NCBI GenBank assembly: GCA_028023455.1
Contig: JAQFVV010006200.1
Location: 3,235,738-3,299,737 of the forward strand
DNA: 64,000 nt
Direction: 5' to 3'
Source: Epiperipatus broadwayi
Lineage: Eukaryota > Onychophora > Udeonychophora > Euonychophora > Peripatidae
Shown here: positions 38,817 through 51,589 of the stretch, piece after piece
How the letters are laid out: every line of letters begins with the position of its first letter
How positions within the stretch are numbered: position 1 is the stretch's first letter
Translations under genes and position numbers: made by a program
Notes under the pieces: generated by a model
Told to the model about the DNA's origin: nothing
Databases searched by the model: none
Seen by the model: the letters and a program-made list of their open reading frames with translations, nothing else

Positions 38817-39316
38817 AATATGCTTATCATTCTCTAATGCAGTGTTTCCCAACCTTTTTTGGCTCGCGTACCACTTGGTAGTACATCACGCTAAATTGTA
38901 CCACTTCGTAAAAATGATTGTATTTCGTGAAATTTGTTATTGCGAGTGTGTTACTTTATTTGCATTAGAAATATTATAGGGTCACCATGTATTTATTCAC
39001 ATCTCAATGTCCTTTTTGTAAATGATTCTTATGGTTTGTGAATAAAATTTCCTTTTGAAAGATAATGAGACAAATTACATTGAAACACACCTAAACGTCA
39101 CGCCAGATTATAAACTCACTGAAATTATAAACTCACTGTAACATATTTATATGTATGTGTTTGTTCAAAGTTTCATATTTTTTCCAAAATAATTTATTAA
39201 GGATTACATTATTACATTAAAGGTTATTTGGTATATATTTTGTTCAAAGTGTTTTCTCATTTCTTCATTTGGTTTTCCCGAATTTGAGTCTGTTTTCTCT
39301 TTTTCGGAGTATCTTG

Positions 39317-39595
39317 CTATTGGTTGGGCCATGGAGAGGATAAATCCAGCATGTCCCCAGTCATGGTAAAAATAACCTCAGGAGTTATCAGGCTATCTCT
39401 TGTTCTTGTTTTCTTTATATTGTTCAGCATGAAGTTAATAGGATTAAAATTTTGATGATTAAATACTAGCTTACATCTAGTAATCCACAATAGATGATCA
39501 ATAATTAATGAGAGTCTAATTTCTGGGTATGATCCTTTTCTGATACATTCTTTCAAATTAAATAATTTAGATTGATTTGCCTTGATCCGACTCAT
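39317..39595 (-). other. unidentified coding-like tract inside the hAT element
   Basis: A 92-codon frame on the same strand as the transposase but beyond its stop. RLSLIIDHLLWITRCKLVFN, then PINFMLNNIKKTRTRDSL, is unlike random AT-rich sequence. It reminds me of the W-x-RN-x-V-F segment near the C-terminus of some LINE reverse transcriptases. It may be a captured or inserted LINE fragment. No start or function can be assigned. Confidence 0.35.
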
Positions 39596-39716
39596 TATTT
39601 ATCTATTATTTTGTCATATTTCGTTTACTAATAAATGGTTTTAATAAAAACACAAAATTATAAAAAACCAATTAGTATATTTTCTTATCACAATCAAATA
39701 TTTTTATAAATTAAAT

Positions 39717-40190
39717 TTAATGAGATCTTTGTGCTTGTTTCGAACAACATAATTTTTTGAAATTTGGTTCAAAAGATGCGAGGTATACCCTTAAATCTAC
39801 AGCTGCGTTCAATCTGCTTCAATACTTATATAAGAAAAAGCTCTTCCTACTAATTCCGTACTAGTAAACGGTAATAATTTAAGAACTTTCTCAGAAAGTT
39901 GTTGATATTCTTTAATGTTTAACCAAAAATTAATTAGATTGTGTCGTTTGAATTCTACTTGTAAAGTTCTGTTACATGATAATTCAATTCAATTTTCTTT
40001 ATCCTTTATTGATAATGATGTAGCTTTTTTCTAAATTTTCTGCATAGAAGGGGTTTGAAATCCAATTATCATTTGTGTTTTCGGGTTTTGAAAAATATTC
40101 CATGAAAGACAATTTTAATCCTGTTAAATGTGCTATTGTATTTTCTCGTATATCTTGAGACAGACTAACCTTATTTTCAAACAAAAAAAA
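39717..40190 (-). pseudogene. hAT transposase, C-terminal third (frameshifted)
   Basis: The first frame (40184 to 39999) reads FENKVSLSQDIRENTIAH, then WISNPFYAENLEKS. After a frame change come NLINFWLNIKEYQQLSEK, then VLKLLPFTSTELVGRAFS. After another come LRVYLASFEPNFKKLCCSKQ, with a final QAQRSH before TAA at 39717. The order and the ending match the hAT dimerisation region (FW...LLPFP.TYLCE..FS, SFEPN, KQAQ.SH) of ZBED5-type transposases. The DNA-binding part and the catalytic N-terminal part are absent from the element. Confidence 0.88.
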
Positions 40191-40849
40191 TATGTAGAGT
40201 TTGGAATACTTCCAGTTGATTGTTTTCGATACTTATATATATTACTGTTTCCAAAAATCTAATTTCTTAATCATACTTTTAATTTTATCATTAACATTAA
40301 AGATCGTTATCGACTGTACATATAAACAACTTTACTGTATAATATTATTAATTAAAATAATTTTTATGAATTATAGGAAAAAACGTTTCTATATTTTTAT
40401 GATTTAATTTTTATTTTATGTCCGCCATTATTGATTATTTTTCGTGTACCACCAACCAACAATTCGCGTACCACAGGTTGGGAAACACTGCTCTAATGGA
40501 ATTAATTTTCTAATTCTAAATCAATTAAACTTGTAATAATTAAACAAAATTATACTAAAAATCATGTACAACAGAGATAAGTGGCACTATAACAAAAAAT
40601 ATCAGTAAAATAGAATAAAACTTTATAGATCCAATATAACTTCAAAAAAATGACTATATAATGTAACAATATACAGAATAAATAATATATAACTTGAAAT
40701 GAACTATCTTATATAACATTTTTAATTGACCAGTTAACTAAATTTTTTGAAGTTTTATGAATTCATGTAATTATTTAAGTTATGCTTAAATATAATATGT
40801 TTTATATACTTGTCTTCTTTTTAGATCTTCAGTATAATTTAAAGATTTA

Positions 40850-41023
40850 ATATTTTTGTAACATCTATTTTATGTCCATATGCTAAATAATGAATGTATA
40901 AAGCAGATTTATCATCTTGCCTATTAATTGCATTATGCTTTTTGGCTCTTACCTTTAATTGTTTCCTTGTATGCCCATAGTAAATCATATTGCAAAATTC
41001 ACAATTAATTAATTTTGTTTCCT
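40850..41023 (-). pseudogene. Penelope-like GIY-YIG domain fragment
   Basis: It reads INCEFCNMIYYGHTRKQLKV, then RAKKHNAINRQDDKSALYIH and YLAYGHKIDVTKI. This shows the CxxC before the nuclease, the Y-Y-G-x-T core, the R-x3-H helix and the SAL...H...GH segment typical of PLE nucleases. No RT reading was found upstream (41.1-42.5 kb). It is more diverged from the other two PLEs than they are from each other. Confidence 0.7.
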
Positions 41024-44000
41024 TTTTTATATTTTATATAGTGTAATGTAATTTCAAGAAGAGTCTAAGATCTAAAAGAAACTGTTCTATTTACTCAACA
41101 GCATTTTAAACATTTAAAAATCTTTTTAAATAGAAATTTTACAGAGTTGGAATAATTAAACTATAAATAATTTAAAATAACCAAATTAGTAATGTATTAT
41201 ATTGCATTCTAAATTGCATAAAATAATGTACAGTACTGCATCCAAAATAAATCATAATTTTATTGTGTAATTTCATAATTTGTACTTTTTTTAAAATTAA
41301 TGAGTGATTCGTAAGAGCAAATCTGATTTCCAAATGAAGTCATTATTTTACATGCTACGCGAACCTTTAAAAAAATTATCTGTATTAAACTTAACTTATT
41401 TATTTACATTTTAACTTTACACATAATACTTACCACACCAAGAATATTGATTACAAAATATTACTTTGAAAACAAAGGTTGTAATTTGTTCGATTAGCTA
41501 ACTAGGCAGAAAGTGTTGATACTATTTCTGTTTTATCAAAACATTTACAGCATAAATTTTATGTAAAGACAAATATGACTTAGCTTAATTATTTGAAATT
41601 AACTTTGCAAATTGTTTTTTTAATAATAAAATCTAACATAGAAACTGAAAAGTTTTAATGACTGAATTAGTATATAGTTCTATATGTGTTAACTTTGAGA
41701 CTAATTCTATCTTATGATTGGTAAATCGATTCTCCAAGTATTGCAAGGCAAGATCTTTTAAATCCATTTAAACATTCTTTACTTATCTTAGATCTAATTA
41801 ATATAATCTCATTTTATATAATAATACAAGGTGATATCTATATCGGAAGTGGAGTCAATATTTAATTCATTAACAAGCATGATTAACAAACCATATGATT
41901 TATAAAATGCCAACTACCTTCACCTACAATTAATATTTTTATTAGAAACACCCCATATATTCAAGTTAATCTTTTTTCCAATCATCTTTTATATAATTAC
42001 AAAAGTTAGACATTATCTTTTTAATGTTATTTTCCTCATCATTTCTAATAATTATATTTTTATAATTTCTCAAATGCTTTAATTTCAAAGCCTTGATCTA
42101 ATCAAGCTTTAAATTCAAATAATAAACTCTGCTACCAAAAATGAGTTATTTTTCTTTCTAAATAGATAAATCTTTAATACTTTCAAGCAAGCAAATAATC
42201 TGGGTTTTTTTTTAAACAATCTATTAACACATAACAAATGTCTCTGCTAAATTGATAAAAATTTGTTTTATTGATTTTTTTCAACAAAAGATATCAAAAA
42301 TCAATGGCAAATCTATCCAATGTTTTCTTGTTAAACTCTGCTTGATGAATATTAGTTTGAATAATATCACTATTATTCTTATTTTTTTTATTCCAGTATA
42401 TTCCTTTTTGAAAAATGTGAATTAGTATCATGTAATTTTTTCTGGCCTAATTCCAATACTTCATTTAAAATTTACTTAAATACTGTGCTTTAGCATTTTT
42501 GACCAGCTGTAATTTTTATATTCTTCAGTTTCACTATTCCTACCTTAAATTACTTTTATATCTTAATTTCAGTAAATTTAGACTTTTTCTGCTTTGAAAA
42601 TACAAATAACCTGCATGTTCGATATTCTTTTTTTTTTCCAGTGAAGTGAGTTTTTAGAGATTTTTTTTTCTTTCTTATGTTTTTAATACTTGTCAGCAAC
42701 AATCTTAATATTTGTTAAACTTCAGCGATTTACTATCAACATTCCATATAAAAATTTCTTATTTATCTAATTTTATTTTTCAGCACAGCAATATGACCGT
42801 ATCTTATTAATTCATTCTAATTTTTCCCATTGTGTCAATAACTTTCTCATTTCCTTTTCTATTCTCAAATTGCATTAACATTCCAAACATTACTAAAATC
42901 TTTATTTCTAAAACATTTATTTCTTAAGATATTAAATTCTGTTAAATTGCTCTAAAATCATTTGTAAAATTAATGTGAATGATTATTTTTCACCTTAAAA
43001 ATAATGAACATTTTTATGTTACAAGTGTCATTTTCAAGTTTAGAATAATGCTATTACTAGTATCAGTAAAATGGATTTAAATCTATATGCTATTTTTCTA
43101 AAGACTAAATTTTAAATGAAAAAGTCATTTTCAATAAATTATTCTAAGCAAATATATATAAATAAGTACTAAATAATACTGACATATTATGTAATTTTAC
43201 TATCAAAAAAAAAAAAAAAAAAACTGAACAGAAATATTATTTATTAATTAAATAGTTAAACATTTAAGCTTTCCATCTCTATAGCATACTAATGTATCTT
43301 TGAGAAATGTTTGCTTAACAATGGTTTCACCAGTCACTTAATTCTACTAGTAGATTGAATAACTCTATTTTATAATTTTTATTCAATAATAAATATAATA
43401 ATAAAATACTAAAAAAAAGAGAAAAAATGTGTATTGGATTGCAAAGATTAATAATGAATTTATTCATATTAAAAATTACCTGACAGTTTCAAAAATAATG
43501 TTAACAATGGTTTCTATGCATTTTATTGCACCAAGGGAGATGATATAAGTATCACGATCCTAAGCTATGAAAGGATTTAAAGTATGCATGTTAACATTCA
43601 TTTCACCTGCACAAATATATTTTTAACAATGTATGCATATATATTTGCACAAAATATTTTATACAAATACACCTAGCTCAGTCATAAAGCTCAACCAGTA
43701 ATGACATATTAAACTGGATAAACATGCCAACACAGAAGTGTTAATAAATTATTTGCACCATTTTCATTTTTTATTCCACAAAATCTAGAACTGTTGTCAT
43801 TGGGAGACAAACAGATAGGATCAAAACTGAAATTAATAAAAACTCACCCAGATAAAGTGGCTTTCCCAATGAGATGAACCTTTTTGCAGATCCTATAATC
43901 TACCTCCTGATGTATTGGTTGAATACTTACATACTACATTATAATTACTTCAAAAACTAAAAGGCTTGTTTCTTAATAAAAACAAAACAATTTAATAATC

Positions 44001-46029
44001 CAAGAAATCCATCTCATCATTATAAGATTTTACCATTAAATCTAAATATAGTATAAACTCTCAGTCTAATTAAAATATTTTAAATATTTTATTAAGTCTT
44101 TATTTAAAATAATAATTGTACCACTAAATGGTAGTTAGGTGCTACCCTAGATTTTACTCTAGAATAAAAATTAGTTTTGCATCATATGTAAAACAATGTG
44201 GTGCAATGAATTAAAAATTAACAATAATTAATAAATTTATAAAAAAAATAAATAAAAATGAAATGACCACAATGTGATATTTCTGTGACAGAAATTGTCC
44301 ATTTATCAAACAAACAAACAAAAACAAAAAAAAAAAAACATTTAAAAAAAAACTATACACATAGAATTTACTAGATAACTAGTTGGCATACAGATTTAGT
44401 TGAATATTTAGTAAAAATTTATAAATGATGTGACAGCTGAAAGTGAAATATATTGTAAAACTCACGGCTTGTGGAGCATTTTCTCTCTTATAGAGCAGGA
44501 TAACGCCAGATAACAAAGAAGCCTTTAAAATATGGGAGTTTAAGGCATTAAAGAAATATAGTAATTTATTTGGATTTTTTTTTTTCTATTTTTTTTTTAT
44601 TTATTTATTACTAAATTAGCACATAACCTATTGTTGAAAGGAGCTTTTAAATAATTATAATGGAATATACTAACACATGCAAAAGCATTTAGGAAAGGGA
44701 ATGAAAAACTTATCTAAAAATAAAGTAGAAAGAGATAATATACTAACCCTTTTATTTTTTGAAATGCTTAAGAGAGAATAAATTAAAAGCCATAAAATTG
44801 CACCAAATAATAATTTTTAATATTGATCTAGAATTTCCAAACTACCTTAAATATTCTTAAAGAAAAATTTCAAGCATGTGAACAAAAATTCCAATAATAA
44901 AAAGAAATATTTACAAATACTAAAATACATACATAAGCTCAACAAATATGGTGTTATTTAGTGATTTCCCAACCACCCCAGCCCATTTTATATAATTCTT
45001 CCAGTTTGGATAGAATTTGATAGAATGTATCTGATTTCTAAGTACATACCAAGTCCATAAAGGAATATCTTCACGAACAGCCATTTTAAAATTACATTTT
45101 TTTAAACATTAAGTGCTGCCCTCTTCTGAAAAGGAATATAAGACTATCATTACTTAATGTACACTTATTGAATGAAAAATTAATTCTACACACACATAAA
45201 AACCCACCTACATACCATACGACAAAACAAATTAATTCTAAAAAAAAAGAATTTTGGCAAGTTATCAACATTAATTAATATTATCAACTGATGTAGGTTT
45301 TATGAACCTCATTATTGTCTCTCTTATACATAATTTTAGTTTGCTTTTAACAAAATTTTAAAAAATGCAATGGAATAGTATATATATGTATATACATTAA
45401 CTAATATATAAATCATACATATTTATAAGCATTTATTACAAACAATTTATAAAACTGTCCAGAATTTTTTTTTTTTTTTTAAAAATTCAAAATTTCCAAA
45501 TAAAATTACATTTAAACTTATTTTTTAATTATATTAAACAATTTTTATTATGTCAACAGCTAAAATGAATTTTATAGCTTATTGACTAAAATCATAGAAT
45601 TCTATTCAACATGCTCAAAATTTTTCACTGTTATTTTAGCAACAACAAAAATAACTTGCTCAAATCAGATCATATATATATTTAAAATCCAATTACTGAC
45701 ATCTAATTAAAAATTAATTAGTTTATTCTGCTGTCAATAAGATAGATTTAAATATTTACTTAAAGGTTAGTATTTATGTCCTTCCAATAGGGACATCTCT
45801 CCCAATTTTTAAAATCAGCAAACATTACAGTAATAAATCAAATATGTTATTGATCATATGACCACTGCACAGCAAAAACTTTCCAATAATTTCTCACAAA
45901 ATTTATTATTTGCTTTCTTCTTTCATAAATGATACATCAAAGTTTTAATCTCATCATCCTATCTCAAAAAATATTTTTCTAAAAACACATCTTTTGATAT
46001 TCAGTCAAGAATTGCTCTAAAGAATTGAT
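41024..46029. other. non-coding intronic sequence
   Basis: No coding tract, RNA gene or structured repeat is visible. It contains A and T runs (for example at 43206 and 44328). Confidence 0.55.
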
Positions 46030-46611
46030 GGTTAGTTTGTGACATTCACTTTCTAAATTTCATCTAATTATTTTTAAAATTAGTTACCACACAATATGTA
46101 ATTTTAAATTAGTTCTGCATTATATAGAGAACAATGATTAAGTTTCAAAATAGGACTCACGAAGAATAAATTTCACTAAATTTACATTCCAAAAAAAATT
46201 GAAAATCACTTTTTGAATTTCAGGCTATTAGTCTGATAGTAAAAAGAAATCAAAAATGGCTACCGAATGCATCAAGTATTATAAATCCAATATTAGATTC
46301 AAACTTCTCATTAACAAAGGTTAGTTTGTCACATTCACTTTCTAAATTTCATCTAATTATTTTTAAAATTAATTACTACACAATATGTATATTTTAAATT
46401 AGTCCTGCATTATATAGAGGACAATGATTAGGTTTCAAAATAGTGACTCATGAAGAATAAATTTCACTAAATTTACATTGCAAAAAAAAATTGAAAATGA
46501 TTTTTTGAATTTCAGGCTATTAGTTCGATAATAAAAACAAATCAAAAATGGTTATTGAATGCATTAAGTATCATAAATCCAATATTAGATCAAACTTCTC
46601 ATTAACAAAGG
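46030..46611. repeat. tandem duplication, two units of about 290 bp
   Basis: Units 46030-46318 and 46319-46611 begin ggttagtttgt and end cattaacaaagg. They match nearly base for base, with scattered substitutions. There is no coding content. Confidence 0.95.
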
Positions 46612-47214
46612 TTTTAATATCTATTAGATTATGCAAGCTTATAACAGAACATTAACTTATAGTTAACTTAATATTACCGTCTATTAAATAATAGCAAGAG
46701 CTTTTTGTAATAATGTTTGACTTAATATTTCAATGACAAATAAATGCTTTCTTTTAATTTTATTTAAGATCAAAACCTGTCTGTTACAGCATTAAAAGTG
46801 AATTTCACAAAACTAGAACTTTCTAACTGAGCATGAAATCAGAAATAAGTAAGTCATTGAGATTTTCAATTTTTTTTCTTTGGAATAAATTTTTGAATTA
46901 GGTTAATGTTTTTGTTTATATTTTCTGTAAGCTCAAATATTTGTATTAAAAATTATTACTTTAGGCATTTTACTTTATTTTCATTATTTCAAAAAACTTA
47001 TTTATGAAATTTCATAGAGAATTTTAACATGATTATCAAAATAAGGTTTGTCATTACTACCTTATCTATCATTCATCAAATCTTTTTGCTATGTGCCCAG
47101 TTCATTAACATTTGTTTTGATTTTTCAATATTTTTTTTTATCTTTGTTAATCCAACACATGCACTTCATTCCCGTACTTTTTTTTTCCCATGTACTTTAT
47201 ATATATATTTTTTT

Positions 47215-47285
47215 TTTTAAGTCCAAGTTTCACAACCATAAATCAAACAGAAACTACGTTCATTAAAAACGTTTTTATGGATTTA
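47215..47285 (-). pseudogene. small LINE reverse-transcriptase remnant
   Basis: The minus strand reads NVFNERSFCLIYGCETWT. This corresponds to the NKCVLPVFTYGSETWT segment of the LINE at 23687-24662. Nothing convincing was seen on either side. Confidence 0.5.
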
Positions 47286-48124
47286 GTTTAAAACTTTACA
47301 CCTATCAAAAGCTGTCCATGCTATTTTAATTCTATTTAGTTATTACTAACGCTTATTAAAGTAGTTAATACAATAATAAATCATAGTTTTAAAAACGCAA
47401 TTTCAAAACTTGTTGTATTACATGAAATAATTGAAAGATGTTTGCTACAGTCTATCATAATTAAAATTCCTCGTTTAAATGGGAGGAAACTGAGATTTGG
47501 CCAAATTTATTGTCGAGTATAAATCGCGATATTGAGTAATTTTTCAGGTGAGAGAATTCGATCAAAAAAAAAATTTCGTTAACAAAATAAACCAGCATTT
47601 AACTTTTAATATATATTACAAGTATCACTATAAAATTAACCTGCTATATTTATGCAAAATTGAAATGACTAAAAACGTTTAATGGCAAATAGGTTTAGTA
47701 ATTTATCTTCAGATAATAAGCAAAAACAATATTCTTATCACTCAATTGGAAATTACCTTTTTTAATTATATATATGTCTAATTGTTCAAAAATAATGATG
47801 AGCAAGATATTTAGGCGTTGGTGATTGACGCAAACTAATCTATAACGTTTTTTGAATTACAATCAAGGCCTACGTGGCAACAAAAATTAAAATATAAAAA
47901 TTACTTTTCGTATTTTTTTTCTTTTTAATAAGTTTACTAAAGCATTGACCTACAATTAATGTTTTTAAAATAATTTTAAATCAATAAAAATATTCAAATA
48001 ATTAAATTTCTTGAAAACGCTTACAGTCTAAAATGTACTTTAAAGTAAAGCATCTCAAAACACAAACAAAATTTATATATATTTTTTAAATGTATATACA
48101 AACAAATATAAAAAAACCACTCAC

Positions 48125-48185
48125 CATCCCTTCCTGTACCCATTAATTGATCAAGCATTTGACGCAATTGTTCGTGAGCCGACAT
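48125..48185 (-). CDS. LUC7L: LUC7-like splicing factor, coding exon 1
   Basis: This 61-nt coding part reads MSAHEQLRQMLDQLMGTGRD plus the first base of a Gly codon, then a GTGAGT donor (48124-48119). The peptide is the hallmark N-terminus of LUC7-family proteins. I chose the ATG at 48185-48183 because MSA(H/Q) is the family start. An in-frame ATG further upstream (48236) would add 17 residues with no family counterpart. Exon 1 (61 nt) and exon 2 (95 nt) join in frame, giving 52 residues. The intron between them is about 29.0 kb and loaded with transposons on both strands. Confidence 0.95.
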
Positions 48186-48310
48186 TTTGGAATAAATAAT
48201 ATGCGATCTTTGCAAGCGTTGTCCAACACTTCTCACTATCGGCCGTGAACAAAATGGCGATGCTAAAATTCATATAGCCTCGTTCTCATTGGCTATATTT
48301 TTATAACTCC
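48186..48310 (-). promoter_or_regulatory. LUC7L 5' UTR and promoter-like region
   Basis: It lies immediately upstream of the LUC7L start and is richer in G+C than its surroundings. On the minus strand there is a CCAAT box (AGCCAATGAGAACG; CCAAT at 48292-48288), about 100 bp before the ATG. A YY1-like motif AAAATGGCG lies on the plus strand at 48251-48259. No TATA box is obvious at a suitable distance. This fits a housekeeping-type promoter, but the transcription start is not known. Confidence 0.6.
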
Positions 48311-49811
48311 AAGCGAAAATTTGTTAAAATAAATCTTTAAGGAATTAGCTGCTTTTATGCAAATTCTTCAAGTCCGCCTTTATTTATCGAACCTATTTGT
48401 TTTATGCAATTAAAATATTAACGTCAAGGAAGATTTAATGTTAAATTACGGGAAATATATACAAGTGAAAAAATCAAATTATGTAAAAAAAAAAAATGTT
48501 AATATAATAGGTTAGAATAAAGGCATTTTTTCATAAATATTAATGCATTGAAATTTGAAAAATACTATTAAATTCGTACATGAAATTAATCTTGCCATTT
48601 TACAAAAAAATAAAAATTTATTTACGTTTTCAACTTATAGTATTTTTTATCTAAAAATATTTTTTACAGGCTCGCACCTTAATTGGCCTTTAGAAATTTG
48701 TATGTATTATTGCATTTCCTAGATTCATAGCAAGCTCATCGTTTATTATTGTTTAATTGAATAAAAAAATTAACTTTATTTTTCCAGGGTTGTTTTTTTT
48801 TTTATGACTATAAAATTTTGTATTATATGCACAACAATTCTTTATTATTGATAAGTTAATGTCATACGAGTATTCTTAGGTACACAATATGATTTAAATC
48901 TAGGCCGTTTACAAAGTGCAAATGCAATTTAGACATTAAAAACTATTTTATTTTTTTAAATAACAAATAGAATGGATAAAAAACAATTAGAATCATAAAT
49001 AAATGCTATAATTGTATTTTAAGATTTATTTTATGTGATACTGTGTTTATTTGGACAAATGTAAATCACTTCTATTACAAAATCGCCGATTAAAAATATC
49101 AAAATAATAAATTTCTCATTTGTCCTAGTATTATCAATAGTGATTTCTTAGTCTCATCAAAGATTACTCTTTCATCTAATAAAAATTTCTTTCAGCAGTA
49201 GATTCAATTTCAAACTGGATTCATTTTATAGTTATCAATAATGAGAAAACTAATCAATGCATTATTTATTTCAAAACTGAGATCTTTAAAAATCTGAAGT
49301 GATTAATAAACTGTTTATTTAGAGATAAAATCATATAGTTAGTGCAAATCGTTAAGTATAAGATATATTTTTAAACTAAAATAAATAAAAAGACATCAAA
49401 ATAAAAATTATTTATGTTTAAACAGTAAATTATTAATGAATTTGAATTAGAATATATCTATAATGAGACACTTTGACTTCATTGCTACTATTTTATATAT
49501 TGATGCACATTATTCTTTTTAAAATATTTATTAGATTTAATTTAAAAATTTGAGATTTTATGATCAGAAAATATAGCTCAAAATTTCTATTGTGTAATTA
49601 ATGTTCAATGTTTCAGCTATAAAAGATTAAAAAAAATAAAACTTTTTTTTTTCTTAAATAAATTTTATGAAATACTTATATACAGTATATTGTTTGTACT
49701 AAATCTAAAATGCTATTTGAAGAAAAGCATTTATTTTATTTTCAAAAAGTTAATTAAGAACTAAATATAATTAATATTTAATATATTACCAAAATCACCC
49801 ATTTCTTTATT
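48311..49811. other. non-coding sequence upstream of LUC7L
   Basis: AT-rich, with no gene or repeat boundary visible. Confidence 0.6.
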
Positions 49812-49900
49812 TTGCTATAATATCTTATATAAATACAATTTATCTAAATCACTTTGAACACTTTTTAGCAAAAACCTTCTATTGTACATACATACACCTA

Positions 49901-49931
49901 CGTTTTGACTGTCCTGCAATCTTCTTCGAGC
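49901..49931 (-). ncRNA. hammerhead-like core, left arm (degenerate)
   Basis: On the minus strand CUCGAAGA, stem II GAUUG-CAGGA-CAGUC, then AAAAC. The CUGA element has an extra or changed base, and the G of GAAA is A, so it should be inactive. Confidence 0.4.
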
Positions 49932-50285
49932 TATGATATAATGAATAAAATATATAACTATACTTACCATAAAAAATGTAAACAATAAAAAAGTAAAAAC
50001 AATATAAAATGTATAATAAAACGAAAATAATGTAATCAAACCCAAATAAAATAATCTAATTTATATAAAATAAAATACACATGTATAATTTATATTTATT
50101 TTCTATTTATATTGTATATTTTATTTTATATTAACTGGATTATTTTATTTGGGTTTGATTATATTATTTCAATTTTATTAGGTTTTGTTATATATTTTAT
50201 ATTGTTTTTAGTCTTTTATTGTTTACATTTTTTATGGTATTATTTGTATAGTTATGTATTTTATTTTGTTCATTATATCATAGCT

Positions 50286-50316
50286 CTGAAGAAGACTGAG
50301 GGACAGTCGAAACATT
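50286..50316 (+). ncRNA. hammerhead-like core, right arm
   Basis: CUGAAGA, one extra A, a perfect 5-bp stem II (GACUG/CAGUC, loop AGGGA), then GAAAC. The invariant core bases are kept (CUGANGA and GAAA). Stem III after GAAA is minimal (CAUUG), and a good cleavage triplet is not obvious. Confidence 0.45.
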
Positions 50317-50400
50317 GGTGTATATATATATATGTATAATAAAAGGTTTTTGCTAAAACATGTTTGAAGTGGTTTGGATAAATTGTATTTATATAATATT

Positions 50401-51177
50401 TAATATCTCTGTTATAAAAGATAAATATATAAATACAAGTAGAATATATATTTTACTAAAATATCTTCTTTTTTTTCTTAAATAAATGTTAAGTAATATT
50501 TAAATATATTGTTTGTATTATATTAAATCTTGTATAAGAAAATCACTTAATTTGTTTTTAAAAAGTAACTTAAGAAATAAATATTTTGATAAACAATTAT
50601 TTAAAAAGTCAAGTAGTTGATAAATAAATAGTTAGAGCAATTAAGTTGCTTATCAAACAGCATAAAAAGAAAAACCATTATAATAATAGAAAAACAAACA
50701 TTTTATGTATCTGTTTTGGAAATATGATTTTAATTTCATGGGGTATAAAAAGAATTTATTCATTTGATTGTTAGTTTAGTTATGTTTTATGTTTAGAGAG
50801 AAAAGCTATTGAGACCTAATTTTAAGAAGCACTGATTATAAAATAACTGAAATTAACTGCATGGAAAATTTATTATAACTTTTCTATAAATTAATAACAT
50901 GGAAAACTATTTTTGTTGGCATCTCAATTAATATGTGTGTTTTGAACATCTATGGCAAAATAACCATGCAGGAAATATTTAGACTGCATCATAAAGGAAT
51001 CAAAAAAAAAAAAAATTAAAGGAATGTAAAATCTCCTGAAAGCCATGGAACATTTCAGAGAAAGTCTCAACCCAAAATATTACATGATTGAAATAAATAA
51101 ATCCTCATAACCATTTGATTGCAAGTAACTTGAGAAAAAATATACATACAATTCAAAATGAAAGACATCTTCACATA
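50401..51177. other. non-coding sequence
   Basis: AT-rich; nothing recognised. Confidence 0.6.
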
Positions 51178-51588
51178 TATATATAAAGAAAAAAAATTAA
51201 CGGTAAATACAATATTATAGTCTAAATTCTTTTGTAGCGCTTTCGATTACATGGTAATCCTCATCAGCTTTAACTGAATTTCAAATTTTTAAACTTAATA
51301 TTACGTATATTTCCATAAGCTGTATATGGCCGTATTTGCAATTTGCCTATTAATAACATCGTTCTTATATTTATCAATTAATATTGCCTCTTTAATTTTC
51401 CTCTTTTTATGATTTCTTTCTTCCATTAATATTTTTATTTCATTACTATTAAATGTAAACTTATAATTACAAGCTTTTTCATGGTCAAAGAATACTGAAG
51501 CTGTATTAGATTGACTATTTACATTATTTTTAATTCGATTATACAATAATTGATGCTCCTTCAATCTTTTTTCCATAGAACATAAATA
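51178..51588 (-). repeat. inverted 5' copy of the PLE 3' end
   Basis: On the minus strand it encodes a 91-codon part of the GIY-YIG domain (MEKRLKEHQLLYNRIKNNVN, then TASVFFDHEKACNYKFTF), followed by the 3' tail. This copy of the nuclease reading is unbroken here, whereas the 3' copy has a stop in the same stretch (after NEIKILM). Confidence 0.88.
51234..51267 (-). ncRNA. hammerhead ribozyme-like motif, inverted copy
   Basis: On the minus strand: CUGAUGA, one extra G, stem II GAUUAC-CAU-GUAAUC (6 perfect pairs), GAAA, self-complementary GCGC, then UA. The pattern is a type I hammerhead with a tiny palindromic stem III, as published for PLEs. Stem I can form outside it: GAATTC-like flanks pair (aaattc 5' with gaattt 3') across an internal loop, plus a G-C pair next to the core. 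All invariant core bases are present. The extra base before stem II is unusual. Confidence 0.6.
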
Positions 51589-51589
51589 T

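Larger units (their letters stand above)
38840..40490 (-). mobile_element. hAT element with intact ends and 8-bp target duplication
   Basis: The terminal inverted repeats are CAGTGTTTCCCAACCT at both ends (16/16), with further similarity inside (cgcgtaccac). The 8-bp duplication CTCTAATG flanks it exactly (38832-38839 and 40491-40498). It carries only the C-terminal part of a transposase on the minus strand, plus an unrelated-looking coding tract, so it is an internally deleted copy. Its exact target duplication suggests it is among the younger insertions in the window. Confidence 0.93.
49812..50400. repeat. foldback element with hammerhead-like core in each arm
   Basis: The left half (49812 to about 50080) and right half (about 50090-50400) are inverted copies of about 270 bp, diverged by indels. 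Shared words include tttgggtttgatta, tattgtttacattttttatgg, atcatagctc-gaagaaga, aaggtttttgctaaaa and aaattgtatttatata. Open frames here are by-products of the AT-rich arms. Confidence 0.9.

Noticed and set aside
41680-42420. RT domain belonging to the PLE nuclease fragment at 40.85-41.02 kb
   Set aside because: A possible YRY-like box (about 41838) lacks DD and no other RT motif lines up.
48186-48236. Upstream in-frame ATG (48236) as the LUC7L start
   Set aside because: It would add residues absent from the family. The MSAH start matches LUC7 proteins and has a good context.
50112-50339. Hydrophobic 75-codon frame as a membrane protein
   Set aside because: It is the T-rich arm of a foldback repeat; the inverted copy on the other arm gives a similar spurious frame.
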